Of a stretch of DNA of 64,000 bases, positions 9,772-21,210 are shown piece by piece. The notes beneath the pieces are model-generated. The model ran no database searches. It was not told where the DNA came from and saw only the letters and a program-made list of their open reading frames with translations. Each line of letters begins with the position of its first letter. Within the stretch, counting starts at the first letter, position 1. Origin of the DNA: Galeopsis tetrahit (taxonomy: Eukaryota > Streptophyta > Magnoliopsida > Lamiales > Lamiaceae). The stretch spans positions 29,256,001 to 29,320,000 of the forward strand of contig OY776130.1 in the NCBI GenBank assembly GCA_963675135.1. Reading direction: 5' to 3'. A program made the translations under genes and the position numbers.

Positions 9772-12049
9772 CATTTTTTTTACGTCTCAGGTATCCTATT
9801 CAAGGACCGACTAATTTCGGGGGACTAATCCCACCGTCCACTTGCGGGAGTCCCGTTTAAAGGGTGTCAGACTTTAATATTTTATTCAAAAATAATAGTT
9901 AAGCAATATATTTGAATTAAAGGTATATTAAAAACTTAAACAAAGAATGAACTAAAATACCCCTTTCTCTACGTACAGAATCTGTACATTCAGCACCACC
10001 CCTTAAAATCTAAATTTTATTTTCTTGAAAAGAGTGCAAATAATTTTTGGGGAATAATTATTATGAAAAGAATATGGGTTGCAAGCAAATTCCCGACAAG
10101 AAGATACAAGAAAAAGGAGAAGAAAGATGGCTGGAGTGCATGTTGTTTGCCAAAAAAAAAAGATGGTCAATTACTCTGGTCAGATCCGACAAACTTTAAC
10201 TCTGAAAAATAATAAAGCATTCCCCTTTATTTTGATTGTGAAAGAAAATAAAGGCAAAAGTTGCACCTGCAGATAAAGCTAATTAATCAAGCATGCTTCG
10301 AATATTTCTGCAGGAGCCCTTACATCTATAGCCATAGCCATAGCCATCCAATGCCGGAGAGAAGTTGAGTCAAATCGCTACTCGTACTCGATTTGAAAAT
10401 TTAAAATTCACACAGTCGAGTTATAAATATTTTATTTTACATTTATTTGCACTATACAAAAACTAACTTGTAATTACAAAATTTCGCTAATACATGTCAA
10501 TTCAAGGTTATTCTCTTCTTTACAATAGATATATTATTCTCCACCATTGGATTTGTATGATTTTATTTTCTGAATTTAGATGTATCAAGGTTTTTAATAT
10601 CAAATTTTAGCATATCTTCTGATTTATTCTAATTTTTTTTATTGGTTTCACCTCTTTACACAAAGTTTTAAACTTGTGTTCATATAGTAACACAATATTT
10701 TTTAAATATCACTATGTATAATTATAAGGACAAATATGTGTTATTTTTTCTTACGATAACACTTACTTTTTCTTATTGGGGTTGAATTAATCTTTTTGCC
10801 ATTACACATAAATTTGTATTTCAATTAATTCTCGCATGAATGCCCAATTCCAGTTCATCCCATCAAATCAGACCAAATTCTTGTTAAATAATAGTAGTAG
10901 TACCATGCTTTTCATTATTATTGGAGAGACTTTTCTTGTAAGAAGCTAAAAAGGAGTGGGATGGACCAGACAATGGTAGTTGGTCTTGGAATAATAAATA
11001 TATATAAGAAATATTAAATAAACTATAACAATTTTGATTTTATTGTTCTTTTTTCATTTTAAAAAAAGTCATGGAGAATGTAAATTTTGTTAATATGGTT
11101 GAGCTTAAAAAATACTCCCTATGATAACTATGACACCGTGGCACATTATATACTAGTGTTAACAAATGTTATTGCATAGTTTATAATATCTTTAAATCAT
11201 TTTTTAAAGTAAAATTTATATTTTAAAAAATTTATAATTTTTTTTTGTAATTCATAAAATTATTATATGATTAATTATTGTCATTAGCTTATTGAATTAA
11301 TTTTCTTATCAAATTATACTTTTTTAAATGAGAAATTTGTCAAAATAAAACATGAAAGATATATCAAACAAACATTTAAAAGTCGAACTTGTCGACGTAT
11401 ATGTCTTTCTCAATAAATACTCACATTATACATAGGATCAATTTTAAAATTTTAAACTCAATCAATTGATTGCATGTGTAACTACACTTAATCATTAAAC
11501 GACACATCAGTAAAATGAATATAGTGATTTATCGAAATAAATATTTCTTATGTTTTTTTCTTAAAAATTAAAACCATAGAGAATATTTTTTAAGAACTAA
11601 ACTTGGTAACACAAATTTAACTATCAGAATAAAATAAATATATTTATCTTTTTAATAAAATGCATGTATGTATCTTATTTTTTTTAAGTGAGTAGTAACA
11701 TGACTTCAAAAAAAAAAAAAAGGTAAGTAGCAACATTATTGTGATACTTAAACTTTCATTTTTAATTATAACTATAATTAATATTGTGATACTTAAACTT
11801 TCATTTTTAATTATGAACTCAATACATTTTTAATATGTGAAAAAAATCATCCAATAATAATCGTGACTCTTGCGGTAATCAATCAATAAAATCGCATTTA
11901 ATTAACATGCAACTGTTTAATATATTGACACATCAATAAAATTAATATAAAAATGATATATAGGCAGAATTAGTATATAGGGACAATTTTAATTGTGCAA
12001 CCGAACCAGAATAAGAATAACATGTTTAATTTATGTAAAAAAGAGTATA
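9772..12049. other. Intergenic AT-rich DNA
   Basis: No supported gene. A 65-codon frame at 10079-10276 is lysine-rich and unsupported. Near 11747-11818 the phrase ttgtgatacttaaactttcatttttaatta occurs twice in tandem. Simple A and T runs are common. Confidence 0.4.
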
Positions 12050-12263
12050 CTCCCTCCGTTCCAGTGAAAACTATCCAACTTTTCTTTTTCTTCCGTCTCA
12101 ATGAAAGCTCTTCATCCATTTTTTTATAATTATTTCCTCTCACATTTAATTATATTTTTCTCTCTCTCAATCACATCACCTCTAATACATCTACTTATTA
12201 TATTAGTATTTTTTAGTCTCCGTACCCGTAGCTCATGGGGAGCTTTCCCCGGAACGGAGGGAT
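12050..12263. mobile_element. Stowaway-like MITE
   Basis: It starts ctccctccgttccagtgaaaac after TA (12048-12049) and ends gctttccccggaacggaggga near 12262, followed by TTA. It has no coding sequence. The same termini (ttccagtgaaagct) occur in the MITEs at 13656 and 17404, so these belong to one family. Confidence 0.75.
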
Positions 12264-13655
12264 TATCAGTTTAATTTTTAAAACTAACTTTTTATATAGT
12301 TTTGAAAAACATCATATTTTATCTTAAAAATATTCCATTCACTTGATTTTTTTCGTTTACACGCAATATATTCTACGAGACGTCTTATAAGAGATATTAT
12401 ATGGTTTGTTTGCCATATCTATTAACAATTTTTAGAATTCTTTTCAAAATTATGAAAAATAGAGCTAATTATACGACATTTTAACATTTTTCTTTATGTT
12501 TTTTTTTTTTTAATTTACAATTTATGTATTTATATTATTTGACTATTTTTCAGTAACTTGTTCCGACATTACAGTCTTGAAAAAACTTTAAAAAAATTGC
12601 AAATAAATTCATGACCTTAATTTAATCACAATTTTTTTTTTTTTTTTTTTTGCAATTTCATACACTGGAACTTGTCGAAAAATAGGTCATTGGTAAAATT
12701 GCAACAATTTAAAAAATCTTTCATTCAATTACAAAATTTAAACATATTTTATAATTGAAAAAAAATTAAGTGTAAACATCGCAATTATTTTAAAATTAAC
12801 TCCTAAATAAAATTCTACCTCGTTTAATTAATAAATTTTGCAAACTCTACCTTAAGCCTTCACCCGATTTCATTCAAACGCTTACACAACTATTTTTTTT
12901 TAAGTAAAAACTTCTTTATTTAACCTCTGCAACCAACATTCGGTATAAGAATTAAGAATTAATTACAGATCTAGCAGCTCTAGCAAATCGGCGAGTCATT
13001 TCATTGTCACGACAGACAAAAATAACAAAACAAAAAGAAATTTAGGGAATATGCCTCTAGTTGGTAATAAATCGTTCAAACGCTTATAAGATTCTTTCAT
13101 TAAACACTATATAAAAAGAAGAAAAGTGTCATTATATTCTATCATGTTCTGAAAGGCCACTGCACCCACCACGCGCGATATCTCTTCAACAAAAACCGAA
13201 ATATGCCTCTAGTTGCAGGTAATATAATAAAATTATGATAACTAATAAACTCATATAAAGATTATGGCCTATGGGCATGTCTGTTTTTCAATTCACACTC
13301 CCGTTACTCCCGCACGTGTACGTAACGTCACCCATCTTATTTTAGTTCAAAATTTTACATTCAGATTTCGCCATCTAATTAATTATATTCACTCTTAAAA
13401 ATATATACATATATATTCTACTATTACAATAATACACAATACATACTCTTACACAATTAATTTGACATAAAATCGCATCTTATAATACAATATCACACAC
13501 TATTATACAATTGATTTGACATAAAATTACATTCCATTCTACTTTAAAAAAAAAAAACTTATTTTTCATTTTCTCAAACACATGTTTTGGTTTGAGTTTA
13601 ACTTCCTTTTTCTATCTGAGGAGTTAGTGTTTGTATAATTGTTGTGTTTCTAATA
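12264..13655. other. Intergenic DNA with a 16-bp direct repeat pair
   Basis: No gene is visible. The 16 bases aatatgcctctagttg occur at 13048-13063 and again at 13200-13215, bracketing 136 bp. They could be target-site duplicates of a short insertion, but there is no A-tail or terminal repeat to support that. Confidence 0.35.
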
Positions 13656-13864
13656 CTCACTTCGTTCCAGTGAAAGCTACCTACTAACTTTTATTTTTCG
13701 TATGTCCTAATTAATGAAAAGCTACCTATTTTTTTTTTTTTTTGATAAAGTATCATCTTTCACATTTTATTATATTCTCTCTTCTCATGCATTTACTCAT
13801 TATATTATATTTCTTAACTTTCGTGGACAAAACTAATAGGTAACTTTCACTGGAACAAAGTGAA
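13656..13864. mobile_element. Stowaway-like MITE
   Basis: Starts ctcacttcgttccagtgaaag after TA (13654-13655) and ends ctttcactggaacaaagtga before ATA. The inverted ends match over about 25 bp. It is 209 bp, non-coding, and of the same family as the 12050 element. Confidence 0.75.
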
Positions 13865-14350
13865 TAATATTTATCATCTTTCTTAAATAAAATAAAAAAC
13901 TAATTGTTGGTGAAGCATTTAATTATTTTTCTTTATCAACATAAACAATTAATTCCTCAAATTAATTGAAAAAAGGAAAACTAAAAAGCACATAAAAATA
14001 TTATGGTTGGATGAATAAATCTTCTTTATTAGAGTGTGTTTTGAAACTCTACAAACTGCTTCCAGAATCACTTTTTTTTGAAAAGATGTGAGAAGTACTC
14101 CGTAGTATTTGCCTGCCTATTCAACTAGACAAGGGTGGGATAGTGGCAATCACTGTCGGCAAAAGAAAATGATGAACAAAGACCTAGCTATAATTGTGTA
14201 AGAAAAACATTGCATTTTTAGGAGAATGTGGATTTTATTAAATCATGGGATACACTTTTCTAATTTAATGATTTTTTTCCAATAAAAGTGTTACCCTTCC
14301 TTTCTTTTATGCATGGCAATTTAAATTATTAATATTCCTTTTCTCACCCC

Positions 14351-14357
14351 TATAAAT
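14351..14357 (+). promoter_or_regulatory. TATA box of the MIR160 gene
   Basis: TATAAAT in cccctataaatccgg lies about 170 bases before the mature miRNA. Transcription would start near 14380-14400 in the CT/CA-rich stretch tccctctcacaactac, giving a leader of about 130 nt before the hairpin. No auxin-type TGTCTC element was seen in the 300 bp upstream. Confidence 0.6.
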
Positions 14358-14507
14358 CCGGCCACCTCTTTCTTTCATTCCCTCTCACAACTACTATAAC
14401 CCCTCAAGAGAGTTATTCACATTTCATTTGATATATGGTTTGAGACTTGAGAATTCAGATATGAAATTATCAAGAATTCTTGAAATGAGAAAGAGAGAAA
14501 TCGAAGG

Positions 14508-14626
14508 TAAGATCGATGTGACATGCCTGGCTCCCTGTATGCCACGCGGCAATGCCAATTCGATAGTGAATTGGCAGAGGCGGGCGGCGTACGAGGAGCG
14601 AAGCATGCTGTAATTTTATCGAGCAT
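14508..14626 (+). ncRNA. MIR160: MIR160 microRNA precursor
   Basis: Positions 14524-14544 are identical to the highly conserved plant miR160 (TGCCTGGC...TGTATGCCA). The opposite arm at 14587-14607 (GCGTACGAGGAG...GCATG) is the expected miR160* and pairs with two-base 3' overhangs at both ends, as a Dicer-like product should. The loop side closes with a perfect tgccaattc/gaattggca stem. A lower stem continues through gatcgatgtgaca and ctgtaattttatcga. miR160 directs cleavage of ARF10/16/17-type auxin response factor mRNAs, shaping auxin responses in roots, leaves and fruit. Short frames overlapping the hairpin are shadows. This is the best-supported intact host gene in the window. Confidence 0.95.
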
Positions 14627-14969
14627 TCCTTCCATTCCTCTTCCATTTTATGGTCCTATATATAATATAAATTTTATGTATATTGGTTTTTGTGTTATAT
14701 GTGTGTATATGGATTTATATATTTAATTTCCTTTTCTTGGAGTATTTCGCAATTGCAGGTATTTTAGTTTATCTAGTTTTTGATGCAGAATGTGTAGAAG
14801 CTCGATTGAATGTAAATTAGTCCATGGAGTTTGGTAAGAAAGATATATGTGACTTAATTTATAGTATAAACAATGATTTGAATTTAATATCGATTGTCTT
14901 TTGACTTATGGTATATATCTTCCATTGAAACATATTATTATTACAATCTTTGGCTTTTATTTATTTAGT
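14627..14969 (+). other. Downstream part of the MIR160 transcript and spacer
   Basis: T-rich DNA with no gene. The primary transcript probably ends here, but no poly(A) site can be fixed. A short plus-strand frame continuing from the hairpin has no support. Confidence 0.4.
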
Positions 14970-14985
14970 TCCGTTAGACAGTGCT

Positions 14986-15094
14986 ATATGTTTACAATTT
15001 AAATACCCATCCTTTTTTCCCTCCCCATGACTCGAACCCAGGATCTAAGGCCTAGGTAGTGGTGCTCTAACCACTTGAGCTATCCCACTTTGTC
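14986..15094 (-). mobile_element. Short tRNA-derived SINE
   Basis: On the minus strand the unit starts at about 15094 and shows a pol III A box (TAGCTCAAGTGG) and a B box (GGGTTCGAGTC) spaced as in a tRNA. An A-rich stretch (ggagggaaaaaaggatg, then aaattgtaaacatat) follows. It is bracketed by 16-bp direct repeats, tccgttagacagtgct, at 14970-14985 and 15095-15110, the target-site duplication expected of retroposition. It is only about 109 bp long, so it is a short or 3'-truncated SINE. It lies 380 bp downstream of MIR160. Confidence 0.75.
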
Positions 15095-15110
15095 TCCGTT
15101 AGACAGTGCT

Positions 15111-15753
15111 GCTTACGAGAAAGTTTCATTTTCCCACTTTTAATGTCTTTATACCATCGATTAGATATGTTAAAATATTTATATTCAGACTCGTATATGT
15201 CAACTGATTCAAATTGAATCGTAAATGGTATGATTTCCGATCATTTAATTGGTGCACAATCAAATAATTAATTTTTACATATTAGGTAGATTTTTATATA
15301 AAGACAGATTAGAAATTTGTCTTGTGTCAATTTAGCCGTACCAAACTAAGTCGTATGTAATTATGTGAATGTCAACTAAGAATCCACATTTTGAAAAAAA
15401 AATATTCAAAAAAATATTTTTGTACATTTTTCTTTTACATATTCTCAATTTCTTTTCCTCGTACATCGTATTTTCAATTATTCATCATTTTCCCAAATGA
15501 GGAAAACAATTAATACATTCCGAATAAGGATATGATTTTTTTTAATTTAATCACGATCTTATATAGATAATGAATCGAATGAGATCCATGTTTCTTATTT
15601 TAAATAAACATAAGTACATTTATAAAATATATTAAAGACACTACATATTATTTCAATATCGTCACTCACTTTTTTTACAAGACCCCTCAAATTATACATG
15701 TGATTATACAATCTAATTGTGCTTGTATTATATATCGTCAATTGATTTTCAGG

Positions 15754-15786
<33 letters not shown>

Positions 15787-16599
15787 AGTGATTCTCATGT
15801 GGCAAATAAGCAGATGGATAGACAAATAAATACGACAATCACTTATATAAGATGAAGTCTCATTACCTATAGAATATATTAGATGGTACATGAGCATTGG
15901 TGGCCATGAGGGTGGGCGTGAGGGGCGATTTCCCTGAATCTCGATTATTGGGGGGCCTACTTTTATATAATATATATATATTATAATTATTATTCTTTTT
16001 ATAAAAAATTAAAAGGTAAAAATAATAATTAAAATATTAGATCTGCTACTGTGCAAGTATAAGTCATAAGTGTATAACGGTAAAAAAAAAACTTTAATAT
16101 GCTGATGGATAATAAGATCTCATTAAAAATATGGAATCTTCTATATGTAGTCAGGGTGTCGTAGCGTGTCGTAATGACTACCGTAGTCAGTTAATCTAAG
16201 CCATTAAAAATCCAATCTAAAGGTTTAGATTTGATGACCTGTTACCTTTTGTAAATTTTACGATATGTATTGTCGTAATGTATCGTAATGTGTCATAAAT
16301 TTGTATTTTCTATTAAATTAAATTAATTAAAATATATTATTATAAATTTACATTTTTATCTTTATACAATAAAATAATTTATTATATTTTTGTTAATATA
16401 ATTAAAATATGTAATGTTAAAATTACATATTTACCCTTATGATATTAATAAAATTAATAACAAAAAATAAATCAAATCAATTTATTAACAATAAAACAAA
16501 CCAAATCAGTGAGAAAAACTCATTCTTGCTTCAATTTGGAGAGAAATAAGTCATTCTCAAACATCTTAAGAATTGTGCCGACTAATTGGAATTGGGGAA
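15111..16599. other. AT-rich intergenic DNA with a TA microsatellite
   Basis: No gene is visible. A (TA)n run of about 28 bp lies at 15754-15782. Near 16150-16305 the phrase gtcgtaatg is repeated (tgtcgtagcgtgtcgtaatg, tgtcgtaatgtatcgtaatg). A weakly related block on the opposite strand near 19620-19700 (gtcgttacgacg) suggests that it marks the outer end of the foldback element that follows. Confidence 0.4.
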
Positions 16600-17403
16600 G
16601 AAAAAAGGGTGATGCTTGGGTACACTCGCATGTACCGTACCCCTTATTTTAATTTTAATTATTTATTTATATTTTATCTGCATCCATTAATTTAATGAGT
16701 TCATCCCCAAATTATATTTTTACAGCAGTTATCTGCACACACTCATTTTATGAGTTCACCCCCACATCATTTTTTTACAACAATTATCTACACCCGCTAA
16801 TTTTATGAGTTCACCCCAAATCATTTTTTACCATAGTTATTTGCACCCATTCATTTTATGAGTTCACCCCCAAATCATTTCTTTTTTATAACGGTTATCT
16901 ACACCCGCTCATTTTATGAGTTCACCCTCAAATTATTTTTTTACCAAAGTTATCTGCACCCGCTCATTTTTGAGTTCACCCCCAAATTATTTTTATACCA
17001 CAGTTATCTGCACCCGCTCATTTTATTAGTTCACCCCAAAATATTTTTTAAAAAATAATTACATTTAAAAGACTATAATATTTTTTTATTAATTAACACA
17101 AAATATAATAAAATCAACCCTAATTTATACATTTACAATCTACAGCCGAGTCATTGCCGAGTTACCGTCGATTCACCACCAAATCACTCATATTTTTAGA
17201 AAAAAAATCGTAAAAACATAATTAAAAATAACTATCGAGATTAGGCACAAATTCCGATTTTTTTTCTTTTTAATTTTTCTTCCCATTTTCAATTTTTATT
17301 CCAAACTTTTTATTTCTTCGTTTTTTTTGTTTTCTACTTTTTTTTCATTAGTATATTTTTTAATTTTAATACAAAATATTATTATATGTATGATTTTATT
17401 ATA

Positions 17404-17617
17404 ATCCCTCCGTCCCAGTGAAAGCTCCTCATGAGCTTCGGACACAGAGGTTAAAAAATATGATATAATAAGTGGATGTATGAGAGGTGATATGATTGAG
17501 ATGGAGAAGAATATAATGAAATGTGAGAGGGAATAGTTTGGCAAAAAAGGAATGGGTAACTTTCATTGGGACAAACGAATAAGGAAAGTTGGATAGCTTT
17601 CAATAGGAATGAGGGAG
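17404..17617. mobile_element. Stowaway-like MITE inside the foldback element
   Basis: Starts atccctccgtcccagtgaaag and ends ctttcaataggaatgagggag followed by TA. About 214 bp, non-coding, the same terminal family as the 12050 and 13656 elements. It contains an internal second end-like motif (actttcattgggacaaacga at about 17550), perhaps a nested or duplicated copy. Confidence 0.65.
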
Positions 17618-17624
17618 TAGTCGG

Positions 17625-18110
17625 TAATACAACAAGTAATAATCAGTAATACCATAAACAGTAATCAGTAATACAATTAACAATAATTAGTAATACCACG
17701 AACATTAATCAGTAATACCATTAATATTAATCAGTAAAATTTTATACAATAACAAATAATTCCACACATCTAATTATATTCAATAATACAAAAAATAATT
17801 ATCAGTAATACAATGAACAGTAAGTAGTAATACCATGAACATTGAATAGTAATATCTCATACAATAACAAATAATTCCACAAATCTAATTATATTCAATA
17901 ATACCAAAAACAATTATCAGTAATACCATAAACAATAATATGTAATACCATAAAAATAATAATAATCAGTAATAAATAATTTCACATAATCAGTAATACC
18001 ACAATCAATAATCATTAATATTAATTCAATAGTGTATTAATAGTAATACCGCAATCAATAACTAGTAATACCAGTATCAATAATACCAATAACAATAATA
18101 CCATAAAAAA
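17625..18110. repeat. Degenerate tandem array of cagtaatacca units
   Basis: The phrase (at)cagtaatacca(t/c)aa recurs more than a dozen times with variable spacing. A longer unit with aataacaaataattccacaaatctaattatattc occurs at least twice (17755 and 17862). Non-coding. Confidence 0.7.
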
Positions 18111-18725
18111 ATTTGGAGAGAGTGCAGATCGGGGTGTACTAAAGAAAATAGAGGGTGCACATTACAAAGCCCAATTGAAGGGAACCCTAGCCCAATGGGA
18201 GGGCACCCTAGGTCAGCAGTCGTCGCTTGGGATTTCATCAGCAAGGTCACCGGCTCCGAGTGTCGTCCGGTCAGAGATCCATCAACAACATACTCACAGT
18301 CCTCCATCGGGCCGTCGTTAGCCGGAGGAAGAGGCTGCGCAGGAGCTGGGTGAAGAATACGAATGAAGCAATGTAGCTTCGATTTGGACAGAGATGAACG
18401 ACGAGAGAGAGGCATCGTCGATCCGAGTATTGCAGGCGAGCGTCGTTGATGTAGGAGAAGCTCCTGGATCGCGAACGCAAGGGAGATTGATTGAAGCAGT
18501 CGCGTCGGTGGTCGAAATGAGGAGAGGATTTCGGCCGCCATGGATCGTGGCCGAGATGGAAGATTATGTCGATTGTTATAGAAGTGAAGAATCGCGATTG
18601 CGATTCAAGGAGGGGTCTCGGGCTTCAGCGGCCGAGAACGAAGCGCCGCCGTCGCCGTTGAGGGGGTGGTCGGGCATGGTGGTGGCTGGGTCACCCGCCG
18701 ACATGCATGGATTTCCGACAGGTCC
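18110..18725. other. GC-rich gene-like segment captured between inverted arms
   Basis: Composition jumps from AT-rich to clearly GC-rich (for example ccgagtgtcgtccggtcaga, cggccgagaacgaagcgccg) and back. Long frames are open on both strands: 18077-18541 minus (154 codons, starting MAAEILSSFRPPTRLLQ) and 18394-18792 plus (132 codons). Neither shows a domain I recognise, and open frames on both strands reflect GC content as much as coding. I infer a fragment of a host gene (exon, leader or both) picked up by the surrounding element. Which strand was coding cannot be decided from sequence alone. Confidence 0.5.
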
Positions 18726-19500
18726 TTTACTCATCAAATTAAAATTAAAATTTAGGCACCGCCGATCGACTATAATAAAATTATACCTATAATGTTATTT
18801 TGTATTAAAATTTAAAAAATACACATGCAAAAAATGGAAAAGAAAGACAGAAAAATTTAAAAAGGAAAAGAAAAAAAAACAGGGAAATCAAAAATTTGGA
18901 AAATAAATTGAAAATGAGAAGAAAAAAGAAAAAGAGGAGGGGGAAGAAAAATTAAAAAGAAAAAAAAATCGAGATTTGTGGCTAATTTCGATAGTTTTTT
19001 ATTAATTATATTTTTACGCTTTTTTTAAAATATGGGTGATTTGGTGGTGAATCGATTTTTTAGAGTTTATTTTATTATATTTTGTGTAAATTAATAAAAG
19101 GATAATATAGTCTTTTAAATGTGATTATTTTTTTAAAAATATTTTGGGGTGCACTCATAAAATGTGTCAGTGCAGATAACCGTGGTAAAACAACAATTTG
19201 GGGGTGAACTTATAAAATGAGCGAGTGCAGATAATTGTGGTAAAAAATAATTTAGGGTGAACTCATAGAATGAGCGAGTGTAGATAACTGTTGTAAAAAA
19301 GAAATAATTTGGGGGTGAACTCATTAAATGAGCGGGTGCAGATAACTGTAGTAAAAACATGATTAGGGGGTGAATTCATTAAATTAGCGGGTGCAGATAA
19401 TTGTAGTAAAAATATGATTAGGGAGTGCCCTCATTAAATTAGTGGGTGCAGGTAAAATATAAATAAAATTTAAAAAGAAAGGGTAGAATAGTAATTTTAC

Positions 19501-19503
19501 TTA

Positions 19504-19535
<32 letters not shown>

Positions 19536-20040
19536 TAATTTAAATAAAAGAAGGGTAATATAGTAAATAACAAAATACAATTTAAAAATGATATAAATTA
19601 CTTAAACTTGTATAACAGGTAGCAGGTCGTTACGACGTTTACGACGCCACGTGGCGCGATTCGATAAAGTGACTATATAGTCAATTCGTAAAATGTGACT
19701 GCCGTAAGAATTGCCCTAAAAACATTACTCCTTGAAAATGATGAAAACTTACTCAAAATTTGGAATTCAGGTTTACTTATTCCCTTCAACACTAAACACA
19801 ATTATTTCTAATTAATATGTAATTAAAAGCACTATATGGCCTATATATATATATATATATATATATATACGAAAGTATTATACATATTTCATTCAATTTA
19901 TTTTTTGAATTTTTGTTAAGCACAATTATTTGACATGACATTTTAGTTAAAATCAACATGGTTAGGCAATTAAATATTACAACATAAAAATATGCATATT
20001 GATAAAGCGATAACACAATTAATGTAACATGAGTTTATAT
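19501..20040. other. AT-rich spacer with two TA microsatellites
   Basis: (TA)n runs at 19504-19530 and 19843-19868. The block gtagcaggtcgttacgacgt...cgccacgtggcgcg near 19617-19660 is locally palindromic and may be the outer right end of the foldback element. No gene. Confidence 0.4.
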
Positions 20041-20238
20041 AACTACAAAATTTGCTCAACCAGGAAAATTACCGAGGGAAAAAAATCCCTCACAAACGGT
20101 GAGAGATTGGCTGAGGGATTGAATGGGTGAGGGAAATTAAATACTGAAAGAAGAAAAAACCCTAGTTAACAAAGTCAACCGATTTGCCGACGGAAATTAA
20201 ATACTGAAAGAAGAAAAAACCCTAGGGAAATCAAATTC
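20041..20238 (+). mobile_element. Left end of an older CACTA-like element
   Basis: Begins aactacaaaatttgctc, a likely decayed CACTACAAAA terminus. It carries subterminal ccgaggga/ccctca motifs (attaccgagggaaa, gagggattgaatgggtgaggg). The sequence resumes at 22052 (ccctcaacatttactg, ccctcggctaatggg) beyond a younger CACTA element. Two 32-bp copies of aaattaaatactgaaagaag... lie at 20134-20165 and 20194-20225. Confidence 0.45.
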
Positions 20239-21049
20239 CACTACAAAAAAAATCTGTGAAATACCGACGGATTGAAATCCATCGGGATTACCGATGAATT
20301 AACAAAGTCAACCGATTTGCCGACGGAAATCAAATTTCGTCGGTCCGTTGATAATCACAAAAAAATAAATAATAAATACGCGTGATTACCGACGGAAATT
20401 TCCGTCTCTAACCACAAAATTAAATTTCCTCGATAATCACAAAATTAAAAAAAAATTAAAAATTGTGCAAAAATTAAATTATTAATTAAATTAGGAAATT
20501 TGTTAGCTAGAAAATTATAACTGATTAAATTAGGAACATGTCGATTAAATTAGAAAATTGTTGATTAAGTTAGCTAGGAAATTATTGATTAAATTAAGAA
20601 ATTTATATTAAATTAAAAAAATATTGATTAAATTAGAAATTTTTATGTTATATTGTTTGGACATAATTTCTTTAATTTTTATATACATTTAGTTTATATG
20701 ATAATTAAGTCTTTGTTGGGTGAATTAACAAATAAAAGAATTACTAACAAACAAAAGAATTAAAAATAAAATTACATTTACAATTTATAAATTTATAAAT
20801 TTAAAAAAATTATAATAATTATAAGTCACAAATATAGTGATTAGTAGAAGTGAAATAGTGTTTAATCAAAACAAAAATAATTTTTTTTATACATATGAAC
20901 ATTTTAGAATTTTAATAAACACAAAAAAATTACATTTACAATTTATAAATTAAAAAAGTTAATTTTACAATAATTATAAGTCACAAATTTAATGATTAAT
21001 ATAAGTGAAAGAATGACAATTATTAAATGGATTTGTTTTTTTTTTTTTT

Positions 21050-21210
21050 TTTAATTTTTGAATAAAAATATGATGCATGCATACATTAAATTACTAATAT
21101 ATTATTCATATACTATTTGAAAATAAGATTCACACATTTATTCATTTTGACCAAATAAAATAATGTATATTATATATAACATTCTGCGTAATACGCGGAT
21201 GCTCATCTAG
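21050..21210 (+). mobile_element. Helitron-like 3' terminus interrupting the tandem repeats
   Basis: The end reads ctgcgtaatacgcgg, a short hairpin (CTGCGT/ACGCGG with one wobble), then atgctcat, then CTAG, followed by T at 21211. This is the layout of Helitron 3' ends: hairpin 10-12 bases before CTRR, insertion next to T. It lies exactly where one of the internal tandem units (tttacaataattataagtc) restarts. The 5' TC end cannot be placed, so the start given is approximate. Confidence 0.45.

Larger units (their letters stand above)
16600..19500. mobile_element. Foldback-type element with long inverted arms and tandem units
   Basis: The left arm (about 16600-17310) and right arm (about 18880-19500) are inverted copies. 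Each carries an array of roughly 57-60 bp units (gttatctgcacccgctcatt, ttatgagttcacccccaaat) at 16675-17045, reversed at 19140-19450. Each then has the same inner block (ttcaccaccaaatcactcat; gattaggcacaaattcc against gatttgtggctaatttc). The interior holds a MITE (17404-17617), an AT-rich array built on cagtaatacca (17625-18110) and a GC-rich gene-like segment (18110-18725). Long arms around a captured segment are typical of Pack-MULE or foldback elements; no 9-bp target duplicate could be fixed. Confidence 0.6.

Noticed and set aside
14417..14726. Overlapping 60-72 codon frames on both strands at 14.4-14.7 kb
   Set aside because: They are shadows of the GC-rich MIR160 hairpin; no domain, and the hairpin explains the conservation.
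15018..15092. Possible tRNA gene on the minus strand
   Set aside because: A and B boxes are good but the arms do not pair as a full tRNA and the unit has SINE-type target duplicates.
16675..17045. Regularly spaced repeats that might recall a CRISPR array
   Set aside because: Plant nuclear DNA; the units are contiguous tandem copies without unique spacers and are mirrored in an inverted arm.
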